Source of the DNA: VXPQ01 sp965117025
GTDB lineage: Bacteria > Bacteroidota > Rhodothermia > Rhodothermales > VXPQ01
Assembly (NCBI GenBank): GCA_965117025.1
Contig: OZ220746.1
Location: forward strand, 1,302,001-1,366,000
Length of the DNA stretch: 64,000 nucleotides
Direction: 5' to 3'
The notes under the pieces: model-generated
Databases searched by the model: none
What the model saw: the letters and a program-made list of their open reading frames with translations, nothing else
Told to the model about the DNA's origin: nothing
Part shown: in pieces, positions 35,097-47,153 of the stretch
How the letters are laid out: each line of letters opens with the position of its first letter
Numbering within the stretch: the first letter of the stretch is position 1
Made by a program: the position numbers and the translations under genes

Positions 35097-35714
35097 TTAA
35101 AGCAGATAAATCGTCGGGAAGAGGAATATCCACACGAGATCGACAAAGTGCCAGTAAAGTCCTGCGATCTCGATCCGGTTCGTGAATCGTTTCGGGTCGG
35201 TCTTCCACATGCGGGCGCCCGGCCACATAAAGTACATGTTGACGATAATGCCGCCGATCACGTGCAGGCCGTGCAGCCCGGTCAGCACGAAGTAGATGGC
35301 AAGGAAATTGTTCTCGGCGGGCAGGTACCCGTGGCTGAACTTTTCGCCGTACTCGAAAGCCTTTACGACCAGGAAGGCGAAGCCGAGGGCGATGGTGACG
35401 CCCATGTACAACCGGTACCGGTCGAACCGCTTCATCGCAAGCGAGGCCCAGGACATCACCATCGTGACGCTCGACCCGATAAGTATGATCGTGTTGAGCG
35501 TGGCCAGCGGAACGTTCAGAATGTCCGAAGCCCGTTCGTACATATGTCCGCCTATCTCGCCGGGCCATTCGGGCGCGCCGATGCGCAGGAAGATATATGC
35601 CGAGAACAGCCCGCCGAACAGCATGACCTCGGAGGCGAGAAAAAGCCACACCCCGATCTTTGCATTGTTCACGCCCGTATCAGGCCGGGGCGCCACGGTG
35701 AATGGAATTTGCAT
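35097..35714 (-). CDS. coxC: Cytochrome c oxidase subunit III
   Basis: Subunit III stabilises the proton-pumping core. The 205-residue form has five helices: GVWLFLASEVMLFGGLFSAY, then the conserved LTGLHGLHVIGGII and a C-terminal GLYWHFVDLVWIFLFP. The short (five-helix) type is common in bacteria. It lies 56 bases downstream of coxA. Confidence 0.95.
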   Translation of the reverse strand: MQIPFTVAPRPDTGVNNAKIGVWLFLASEVMLFGGLFSAYIFLRIGAPEWPGEIGGHMYERASDILNVPLATLNTIILIGSSVTMVMSWASLAMKRFDRYRLYMGVTIALGFAFLVVKAFEYGEKFSHGYLPAENNFLAIYFVLTGLHGLHVIGGIIVNMYFMWPGARMWKTDPKRFTNRIEIAGLYWHFVDLVWIFLFPTIYLL

Positions 35715-35770
35715 GGCGGTCAGGGTTCACAAACGAGTTTCATACATACGGTAGACACTGCGGTCCCGGA

Positions 35771-37549
35771 CTAATCTTCCGATGCCTCGGCAGGCGGAGC
35801 ATTCTGCGGCCAGTAATCTTCGTCATGGTCCGGGTGGCTGTATTCATACGGATCCCGGTACACCTCGGGCAGGTCGTGGAAGTTGCCGTGTCCGACAGGC
35901 GGGGACGGGGCCGCCGACCACTCGAGAGTCGTGGCGTCCCAGTGATTGTCCGTGGCCTTTTTCCCCTTCTTCATGCTGATAAGAAGATTCACGATAAACG
36001 GAATCTGGAAAACGAACAGCACCCATGAAGCAATCGACATCACTTCGTTGTAGACGATCACATCCTGCGCATGGGCGTAAATCTCCCCTCCGTCATACAA
36101 CCGCCTCGAAACGCCGGCCATCCCCTGGATGAGCATGGGAAAGAAGATGAAATTCATGCTGACGATCGTGCCCCAGAAGTGGATTTTCCCGAGCGTGTCG
36201 TTCATGGTCCGCCCGGTCATCTTCGGGAACCAGTAATAAATGCCGGCCATGAGGGCGAGAATAGTGCCCGGCGCCACCACATAATGGAAGTGCCCGATCA
36301 CGTAGTAGGTATCGTGCAGGGGAATATCGGTGGGGGCCAGTCCCAGCGGCAGCCCCGTGAGCCCGCCGATGCCGAACATGGGCAGGAAGCCCAGCGCAAA
36401 GAGCATGGGCGTGGTGAACCGGATAGACCCGCCCCACAGCGACAGGAAAAGCGCCGTAAGAATGATCACCGACGGGATCGAGATGATCATCGTGGTGGTC
36501 TGGAAAAACACGCTCATCGCCTGCCCCATGCCGGTGATGAACATGTGGTGCGCCCAGACGATGAACGACATGAAGCCGAGAAAAACCAGGGAATACACCA
36601 TCGCCTTGAATCCCCGGAGCGGCTTCCGCGAATTGTTGGCGATAATCTCCGCCACGATGCCCATGGCCGGCAGCACCAGCACATACACCTCCGGGTGCGC
36701 GAGGAACCAGAACAGATGCTGCCAGAGCAATGGACTGCCCCCACCCGCCACATCGACCACTTCGCCGCTGACGACAAGCCCCGACGGCATAAAGAAACTG
36801 GTGTCGAGCAGGCGGTCGGACAGTTGCAGGAAAGCGGCGGCTTCCAGTGGCGGAAACGCCAGCAGCAACAGAAAAGAGGTGATGAACTGCGCCCACACGA
36901 AGAAGGGCATCCGCATGAAGGTCATTCCCTCGGCCCGAAGCTGCACGATGGTCGTCAGGAAATTGACCGCGCCCAGCAGGGATGACGTAATGAGAAAAAC
37001 CATGCCGAGAAGCCACATCGTCTGCCCCATCGACTCGATGACAGACAAGGGGGCATACGACGTCCAGCCGGCCTTGGCGGCGCCGGCAGGCACGAAGAAA
37101 CTGCCCAGCATGACCACGCCGCCCACGAAAAAGACCCAGTAGCTGGCCATATTGAGTTTCGGGAACGCCATGTCCGGCGCACCGATCTGCAGCGGGACGA
37201 TGTAGTTGCCGAACGCCCCCACCGCCAGCGGCACGATACCCAGAAACACCATAATGGTGCCGTGCATGGCGCCCAACTGGTTGTAGAATTCGGGGAGCAT
37301 GACCCCCCCCGGCATCGTGTCGTCGGTGAAAAGCCAGCCGATCAGCGGCACCGGCTCTCCGGGGTAGGCGAGCTGCCACCGCATGAGCATCACGAGCGAG
37401 AAGCCGAACAGCAGAAAAAGAAGCGCGGTAATGCCGTACTGAATCCCGATGACCTTGTGGTCGGTCGAGAAAATGTATTTCCTCCAGAAGGAGTCGTGGT
37501 GAACGTCTTCCCCGTGGTGGCCTTCCGGGACGGCTGCGTGATCAGCCAT
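35771..37549 (-). CDS. coxA: Cytochrome c oxidase subunit I
   Basis: Catalytic subunit of an aa3-type haem-copper oxidase with 12 core helices in 592 residues. The haem/CuB ligands lie in LGAMHGTIMVF (haem a), LFWFLAHPEVYVLVLPAMG (CuB His, with the Tyr of the covalent His-Tyr pair), WAHHMFITGMG (CuB His-His) and HDTYYVIGHFHYVV (high-spin and low-spin haem His). The HPEVYVL Glu-equivalent region indicates the A-type D/K-channel family. The neighbours supply subunits II, III and IV. Confidence 0.96.
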   Translation of the reverse strand: MADHAAVPEGHHGEDVHHDSFWRKYIFSTDHKVIGIQYGITALLFLLFGFSLVMLMRWQLAYPGEPVPLIGWLFTDDTMPGGVMLPEFYNQLGAMHGTIMVFLGIVPLAVGAFGNYIVPLQIGAPDMAFPKLNMASYWVFFVGGVVMLGSFFVPAGAAKAGWTSYAPLSVIESMGQTMWLLGMVFLITSSLLGAVNFLTTIVQLRAEGMTFMRMPFFVWAQFITSFLLLLAFPPLEAAAFLQLSDRLLDTSFFMPSGLVVSGEVVDVAGGGSPLLWQHLFWFLAHPEVYVLVLPAMGIVAEIIANNSRKPLRGFKAMVYSLVFLGFMSFIVWAHHMFITGMGQAMSVFFQTTTMIISIPSVIILTALFLSLWGGSIRFTTPMLFALGFLPMFGIGGLTGLPLGLAPTDIPLHDTYYVIGHFHYVVAPGTILALMAGIYYWFPKMTGRTMNDTLGKIHFWGTIVSMNFIFFPMLIQGMAGVSRRLYDGGEIYAHAQDVIVYNEVMSIASWVLFVFQIPFIVNLLISMKKGKKATDNHWDATTLEWSAAPSPPVGHGNFHDLPEVYRDPYEYSHPDHDEDYWPQNAPPAEASED

Positions 37550-37654
37550 AATGATCGATCGGACTTATGCGTCAGGAAAAATGGAGGGGCGGTTCGCGCC
37601 CGGCGCAGCATGGAAAACCGCCTTACTGCGCCGGACGCGTGTCATCGCCGATAT

Positions 37655-38449
37655 TTATGCCTCTGCTCCGTCGCCGAAGGTAAAGTCGAGCGTAACGGAT
37701 TCGCCGTCGGCCACGGTCACGCTCTGTTCCTGCACGCCGTATTCTTCGTGCCAGGCTTCGATGACATAGTCGCCTGCGGGCAGACCGTCTATGGAGTAGC
37801 CACCCGCTTCATCGGATGTGCTGAAATAGGGATGCGCCGTGACGCCCGCGAACGATTCCATCCACGGATGCACGTCGCATTTGATGTAGGCCCCGATTTC
37901 GGGAACCCGGAACGTTTCCGTGCGCTCCTGTCCCGCCAGAGGCATCCCGAAATTGAACGAACGATTCTCATTCGGCTGCGCATGAATGTTGTGCAGCAAG
38001 GCGTCGCTGTTGCGAATCAGGATGGGCTGTCCGGCCTGTACGCCGAACACGTGGGGGGTATACGTGCATCCCACCTGATCCAGCACCACCGGTTCGGAAC
38101 GCGCCGGGAACGTCATATCTCCGAGGCCGTCCTTCACATACACGAAGACCCAGCGCAGCGTCCCGTTGTCGTTCACAACCACCTTTTCGCTGAGCGCAGG
38201 CTCCATCCCGTTCGTATCACGGATATTCATGCACTCGCGGTCGAGATTAAGTTCCTGTTGCTCAGGGGCCGTACCCGTAAACTGAATGGAGCCCGACACC
38301 ACAGCGCTTCCCGCCGGCGTATATTCCTCTGCAGCCGTATCGCCGCCCTCCGTGGAGTCACTGCCGGCGTCGGAGCCACCGCCGCCGCAACCCGCGATAA
38401 GCATCGCGACCAGAGCGATCGGCAGCATGGAAAATGGATTTCTGTTCAT
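37655..38449 (-). CDS. Blue-copper (cupredoxin-like) lipoprotein with carboxypeptidase-regulatory tail
   Basis: The 264-residue lipoprotein has a lipobox (LIAGCGGGG). The cupredoxin part has a His in NSDALLHNIHA and a C-terminal CDVHPWM, matching a type 1 copper site (His, Cys, His, Met). The last 60 residues (AGGYSIDGLPAGDYVIEAW) form a carboxypeptidase-regulatory-like beta domain. Placed just upstream of coxA on the same strand, it could donate electrons to, or deliver copper to, the oxidase. The electron-donor role is inference. Confidence 0.78.
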   Translation of the reverse strand: MNRNPFSMLPIALVAMLIAGCGGGGSDAGSDSTEGGDTAAEEYTPAGSAVVSGSIQFTGTAPEQQELNLDRECMNIRDTNGMEPALSEKVVVNDNGTLRWVFVYVKDGLGDMTFPARSEPVVLDQVGCTYTPHVFGVQAGQPILIRNSDALLHNIHAQPNENRSFNFGMPLAGQERTETFRVPEIGAYIKCDVHPWMESFAGVTAHPYFSTSDEAGGYSIDGLPAGDYVIEAWHEEYGVQEQSVTVADGESVTLDFTFGDGAEA

Positions 38450-38512
38450 GGGATACGTTCCTGCGTTTGGTTAAGAAACGGTATGTGCGTATCTATGCAC
38501 GATTATCGTCGA

Positions 38513-38528
38513 TAGTATAGCAATACTA
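38513..38528. promoter_or_regulatory. Palindrome between the cupredoxin gene and the 119-aa gene
   Basis: TAGTAT-AGCA-ATACTA is a perfect 6-base inverted repeat in the AT-rich spacer between the divergent cox/cupredoxin operon and the small plus-strand gene. It is a candidate operator. No matching regulator gene is nearby. Confidence 0.4.
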
Positions 38529-38549
38529 AAAATAAATTTGTGTGAAAAG

Positions 38550-38909
38550 ATGGAATGGCTTTGGCCCCTGTTCGAACCTTACGTGCGCAAGCGTTTCGAG
38601 CGCCGGGGAATAGACGACCCGGACATGTCCGATCTCGATGCGGCCTTCCTGCGCCTCCTGGGATCCGCCACGGTCACCATTCTGGTGCAGGAACCCTGGC
38701 GCGGCTCGGTCCGCTTCAAGGGACTGGACCGCCTTCCGGCAGCGGAATGCATGGACCTGTTCCGGGATCCCGAGGCCTATCTGTTCGAACGCTTCGGGGG
38801 CGGGAAGTACAAACTCAATTTCCACGAGGGATGGAATTTCGTGGCGACCCAGAACTTCAAGCCCGAAGGCGAACCCAAGTGGACGGACCTGCCCGATATG
38901 GATTTTTGA
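38550..38909 (+). CDS. Hypothetical protein (119 aa)
   Basis: Not recognised. The product begins MEWLWPLFEPYVRKRFERRG and ends KWTDLPDMDF. It is soluble, rich in aromatic residues and has no metal motif; the only Cys is in AAECMDLF. It diverges from the cox operon. A TTG at 38538 is a possible earlier start. Right after its stop begins a fragment similar to the cupredoxin lipoprotein's C-terminal domain. Confidence 0.55.
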   Translation: MEWLWPLFEPYVRKRFERRGIDDPDMSDLDAAFLRLLGSATVTILVQEPWRGSVRFKGLDRLPAAECMDLFRDPEAYLFERFGGGKYKLNFHEGWNFVATQNFKPEGEPKWTDLPDMDF

Positions 38910-38921
38910 CCCGCGCAAGCG

Positions 38922-38962
38922 GGATCGACGGGCTGCCCGCCGGCGACTATGTTATCGAAGCC
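38922..38962 (+). pseudogene. Fragment resembling the cupredoxin gene's carboxypeptidase-like domain
   Basis: The 41 bases GATCGACGGGCTGCCCGCC onward encode GIDGLPAGDYVIEA and match 37754-37794 on the opposite strand at 35 of 41 positions. In this place they lie outside any plausible gene. They look like the remnant of a second copy of the copper lipoprotein or of another protein with the same domain. The rest of 38963-39274 is AT-rich with no gene. Confidence 0.4.
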
Positions 38963-39124
38963 CGGTTCCATGAAAAAGCCGGAATCCGACCGCGCGGAGC
39001 CGCGCCGGCGACCGCGTTCCGGAAGCGTTTAATACGCTTTATTGATAAAAACTCATGATAAAAACATGTTACAGGCTAATTAATCATGTAATGCTCATTT
39101 GAATTCTGCTGAATATTGACGAAA

Positions 39125-39139
39125 TTGTACGCTGTACAA
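39125..39139. promoter_or_regulatory. Palindrome upstream of the large surface protein gene
   Basis: TTGTAC-GCT-GTACAA is a perfect inverted repeat in the AT-rich leader region. It sits about 180 bases before the ATG at 39318 and could be a regulator site. A second short inverted repeat (CCGGCC/GGCCGG-like, near 39159-39173) follows. Confidence 0.35.
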
Positions 39140-39272
39140 CGATTCTAAGGTTTACCGGCCTTCTTCCGGCCACAGGTAGCATGACTCATTTTGCGGTTCG
39201 ACACGGATCCGGCGCGCCCGCGTCAGGCCTCGGCGCAAAAGCGCCTGACTGCACTCCGACTCACGCTATAAG

Positions 39273-43082
<3,810 letters not shown>

Positions 43083-43095
43083 ATCCCGGAATACC

Positions 43096-45906
43096 CTACA
43101 AATCTATTCGTACGTCACGGCCCTTGCCCTTGAATCCGGCGCCTGACGACGGAGAAAGCCGGTAGGAAAATTTCAGCAGAATGTGGCGCCCCAACGAAGC
43201 GATCCGCTCCTCCCGGATGTAGGTGTTCGTGTTGGAAAACCGGACATCCTCGTTCCGTCCAAGCAGATCGAATCCCGCCAGTTCGATATCGGCGCGTTCG
43301 TTCATCACGGACCGCGCGATGAAAGCCCCGAGGATGGGTACGCTGTCCACGTCGCCAAACACTTCCCGGGAATATTGCCGGTAATCGAGCGAACCGCCTA
43401 CACGCCATTTCTCCGTGAGATACAGGGTTGCATCGGTGTAGTACGTACGGTTGACATACTGCTGGTTCCGGGCTTCGTTCAGCGAATAGTTCACCGCATT
43501 GAACGTGTACCGGGCGCCCGCCCGTATATCGAACAGGTCCGTATTCCGGTTAGTAATACTGGCATCGATGGTATGGCGAAAGATGCGTGATCTATTCTCG
43601 GCTTCGTTGATATACTCGAGGCTGCGCTCGAAGAACGGATTGTTGGCCACATCGACTTCCACGCCGAGAGGGCGAACAGGCATACCGAAATGGGCGCTTC
43701 CGGAAAATATCCAGGCGCCGTCCGCATTGACCGGGGTGATGACCTGCCGGAGCCGCTCGTCCACCATTCTGGACTGTACGATGTCGTTATGTACGTATTC
43801 GCTCCGGGCAAATACAAACACCTTCATAAACGTGAACGGATCGTAGAACGAAAAGCGCAGATTCATATTGTGGCGATATTCCGGCTTCAGCGCAGGGTTT
43901 CCCGCACGCACAAGCAGCGGGTTGGTGTTGTTCGTAAGGGGCTGCAGGTCCGTAATGGACGGCTCGCGCGCATACGCCGAATACTCCGCTGACAAGTCCA
44001 TACGGTCCCCGAAATCATAGTCGAAGTGCGCCCGGGGCAGCACATGCGTATAGGCGTTTTCTATCCGCGTACGGGAAGCCGCGCCCGCCACATCCATAAT
44101 CTTTCCGTCCAGCGACGATCTTTGGAGGTTGGCGCCTATGCCGGCCTTGAATCTCTCCCCGCTTGCCTGGTACCTGACGCCCCCCTGTACATAGGAATAG
44201 CTGCGGTCGTATCCGGAAGAAAGCCCGTCGTTGAAGATGGAAACACCGGATACCGTGTCGAACACCGATTGCCTGCGCTCCTCCTCCAACTGCTGACTCT
44301 CGACCTGAAATTCCAGTCTCCCGCCTGTACCCACCGGCTCGATGTACGAAAGCTTCTGCGTCGAGCGGAATGAATTCCCCGGGCGGGTCTGCAACTGCAT
44401 GATCTCGTCGCTGGAAAGCACGTTTCCTTCCTCAAGGAATTTCGTGATCGAACGGAGATTGCCGGACATCTCATTGTCGTTCAGACTGCCTCGCACTTCT
44501 CCCACGAGGCTCCGGCCCTTTCCGTCCAGCCGGCGGCGCCATGTAAGGGAACCATTGCCTCCCAGGTTATCGCTGTCCGACCGGTAATCGGTCAGGGCCT
44601 CATTCACTCTCGCTCCCCTCGCCAGCGTAGCGGTTTCCGAGATATTCGTCAGGGAGGAATTACTGGCTATCAGGTTGCCGCGCAGCCGCAGGTCGTGCCC
44701 GTCGCTAAATTCATGCAGCGCGTTCATGGTCAGCCGGTGGGTCAGGTTATCGGTGGTCTGTCCTCCGGTCTCGTTCACGAAAGAGGACTGCACGGGACCA
44801 AGCAATTGCTGCTGCTGCGCCACGCGGTCCTGCCGGTTATCCACGTTCGAAAGAAAATAGCTGGCGTGCGCCGAGGTGTTTGCCCCGAAGTCCCTGTTCA
44901 CATTGAACCCGACCGAAAACGTCTCGGACAAGCCGTCCCGGTTATTGAACAAACCGCCGCCGTCCTGAAGGATTAATCTCCCTCCCATGGCCTCCAGACC
45001 TCCCAGCAGCGTAGCGATATCGCCGAACGAAAAATTCTGCCGGTTGACGTTGTTGACGTTCCCGATGAGAGACAACTGGGCGGACGGGTTGAACCGGTTT
45101 ACGGAAACGTCGCCGTCGTAGCGTTCCTCGCTCCCGTACCCTCCGGCCAAGCGCCCGAAATACCCTTTCTCCGCTTCCTCCTTCAGGTCCAGATTGATGG
45201 TTTTGACGTCTTCTCCATCCTCGATGCCGGTAAACTCCTCCATATCCGACGCCTTATCGTATACCTGCACCTTCTCGACCACATTCGCGGGCAGGTTCCT
45301 GGTGGCGATGGAGGGATCGTCCCCGAAAAACTCCTTGTTCTCGACCAGCACTTTCTCCACCTCTTCCCCTTGCGCCCGGATCGTGCCGTCGTCTTCTACC
45401 TCTATGCCGGGCAATCGCCGCAGCAGATCTTCCACCATGTCGTTGGGACGCTGCGCGAAGGCAGCGGCATTGTATTCGAGCGTATCCGCTTTGACCACAA
45501 TGGGAATATGCTCGGCGCCGACCACCAGTTCGTCGAGTTCGACAGTCGAGGGTTCGAGCACGATGGTTCCCGCGTCGTAGTCGCTGCCCGACAGGTCCAT
45601 GTCCTGCCGGTGCGTCCGGTACCCGACATAGGTGACCTGCAGGATATACGCCCCTTCAGGAACGCGCCGGAGCGTAAACGCCCCGTCCTGATCGGTCGTC
45701 GCGAACCGGGTCATAACCGAATCTTCGCGGGTGAGCGCCACCACGGTTGCGCCCGGAAGCCCCGCACCGGTCGAATCCACCACCACGCCGGTGACTTCGA
45801 AACGGCTGGCCTGCGCCGCAGCCGTTCCCGGGCGAAAAACAAAAGGGAGCAAACAAACAACTGCTCCGAGGCCCACCGCCTGCCAACCGATGTACGCGTG
45901 TTTCAT
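43096..45906 (-). CDS. TonB-dependent receptor-like outer-membrane barrel
   Basis: The protein of about 936 residues has a signal peptide ending GTAAAQ, an N-terminal carboxypeptidase-regulatory domain (VTGVVVDSTGAGLPGATVVAL), a plug domain (VEDLLRRLPGIEVEDDGTI) and a large C-terminal 'outer-membrane beta-barrel' with alternating strands. Such proteins import nutrients or metals in Bacteroidota with TonB. No TonB box is obvious. The N-terminal coding region contains a 24-base tandem duplication giving two possible starts, 45906 and 45930. It forms a pair with the upstream GLPGLI gene. Confidence 0.85.
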   Translation of the reverse strand: MKHAYIGWQAVGLGAVVCLLPFVFRPGTAAAQASRFEVTGVVVDSTGAGLPGATVVALTREDSVMTRFATTDQDGAFTLRRVPEGAYILQVTYVGYRTHRQDMDLSGSDYDAGTIVLEPSTVELDELVVGAEHIPIVVKADTLEYNAAAFAQRPNDMVEDLLRRLPGIEVEDDGTIRAQGEEVEKVLVENKEFFGDDPSIATRNLPANVVEKVQVYDKASDMEEFTGIEDGEDVKTINLDLKEEAEKGYFGRLAGGYGSEERYDGDVSVNRFNPSAQLSLIGNVNNVNRQNFSFGDIATLLGGLEAMGGRLILQDGGGLFNNRDGLSETFSVGFNVNRDFGANTSAHASYFLSNVDNRQDRVAQQQQLLGPVQSSFVNETGGQTTDNLTHRLTMNALHEFSDGHDLRLRGNLIASNSSLTNISETATLARGARVNEALTDYRSDSDNLGGNGSLTWRRRLDGKGRSLVGEVRGSLNDNEMSGNLRSITKFLEEGNVLSSDEIMQLQTRPGNSFRSTQKLSYIEPVGTGGRLEFQVESQQLEEERRQSVFDTVSGVSIFNDGLSSGYDRSYSYVQGGVRYQASGERFKAGIGANLQRSSLDGKIMDVAGAASRTRIENAYTHVLPRAHFDYDFGDRMDLSAEYSAYAREPSITDLQPLTNNTNPLLVRAGNPALKPEYRHNMNLRFSFYDPFTFMKVFVFARSEYVHNDIVQSRMVDERLRQVITPVNADGAWIFSGSAHFGMPVRPLGVEVDVANNPFFERSLEYINEAENRSRIFRHTIDASITNRNTDLFDIRAGARYTFNAVNYSLNEARNQQYVNRTYYTDATLYLTEKWRVGGSLDYRQYSREVFGDVDSVPILGAFIARSVMNERADIELAGFDLLGRNEDVRFSNTNTYIREERIASLGRHILLKFSYRLSPSSGAGFKGKGRDVRIDL

Positions 45907-45983
45907 AACAGGGAAGACATCAGGTTTCATAACCGGGAAAAAACAGATCAGAATGATCGCAGGCAACGCATGGTATGGTCACG

Positions 45984-46799
45984 TCAGCGATCAACCCGAC
46001 GAATAACAATTCGTCCATTATCACCCTGATTCTGCATCTCTTCCGTTTTCTCCTTCACGATAGCAGCGAACTCCTCCTGCGTAACCGCTCTTCCTTTTTT
46101 CGGAGCCGCCATCGATGCCTCCTCAGGCATCCCGGGCGAAACATGCGTGGCGTTCCAGGTCGTGAGATTTCCGTCGTCCATGGACAACACCAGAATCGCG
46201 CCGGGCAACCCTCCGTACGAGGCGGGACCGACCGATACGGGAAGTTCCGGAGCAAACCAGGCCTCTACCGTGGCGCTGTCCGCTTCCGTAACCGCTTGCT
46301 GGCATGCAAAACCGAGGTATTCGCTCTGCTGTCCTGTGAGCCGCCAGGCATATTCGGGGCGGTCCCCCCGGATCAGGAAAGTGCGGCCCAGAAAATCTTT
46401 TTGCTCGGTAACCGTCCAGGCCTCGAGATCGGTGTACGTTACGGTACGGTCCTGCGAACGCCTCATCCGTACACGTGCAGACATATTGCCCCGGGAACCA
46501 CTTACCGACCGATCAGACATTGCCGCCGAATCGGAGGCAGGCGTCATCAACGAGGCCTTTTCCGTGAAATCAAGACGCCAGATCGTAGTATCTACCGCAG
46601 ACATGGAAGCCAGTAGCTGCTCCTTGATTTCCTGGGGCAGTTCTGACGGAAGTTCCACCCCCTCGGGAATTTCCGGTTTTACGGTTCGCTGGTACTGAAT
46701 CGTTCCCGACGTCTGGGCAAACGCTATTGTCGGAGCCAGAACATACAGGAAAGCGCACCCCAACAGGATCGGCGCCATGGCCTTGAAGGGGGAACGCAT
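45984..46799 (-). CDS. GLPGLI-family exported protein
   Basis: The 271-residue protein has a signal peptide (MRSPFKAMAPILLGCAFLYV...AFAQ) and the family signature in SYGGLPGAILVLSMDDG, preceded by WFAPELPVSVGP. GLPGLI proteins are typically encoded beside TonB-dependent receptors in Bacteroidota, as here, and are thought to be periplasmic or outer-membrane partners. ATG 46829 is another possible start. The region 46800-47153 upstream contains only the divergent promoters and no recognisable gene. Confidence 0.8.
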   Translation of the reverse strand: MRSPFKAMAPILLGCAFLYVLAPTIAFAQTSGTIQYQRTVKPEIPEGVELPSELPQEIKEQLLASMSAVDTTIWRLDFTEKASLMTPASDSAAMSDRSVSGSRGNMSARVRMRRSQDRTVTYTDLEAWTVTEQKDFLGRTFLIRGDRPEYAWRLTGQQSEYLGFACQQAVTEADSATVEAWFAPELPVSVGPASYGGLPGAILVLSMDDGNLTTWNATHVSPGMPEEASMAAPKKGRAVTQEEFAAIVKEKTEEMQNQGDNGRIVIRRVDR

Positions 46800-47153
46800 T
46801 GGGAGGAATACCGCAGTATCAAGGGACATATATCTGGTGCATGTGTGCAGGAACAAGTTCGGGAATCGTCCCGGAAAAGCCCGGTCGGAACACGAATACA
46901 ACGAACGCCGGCCTGGATATATTGTGTTTACCGGTGCATTCGCCCGCATTGAAGTGGAATGAAGAATTATCGAATCCTCATCTTCATAACGGAAGTGTCG
47001 GGACTGCAGTGCATCTCGTTCATAACATTTCAGTAACTTCTTTTCAGCCTCACTTCTCCACCCGACTCTGCGTACAATGCCCGGATTAACCTGCCGGGTG
47101 TGCAGAGGAATTCTGATCCGGCAACTCGAAACGAATCTGTAGAACACAATATA

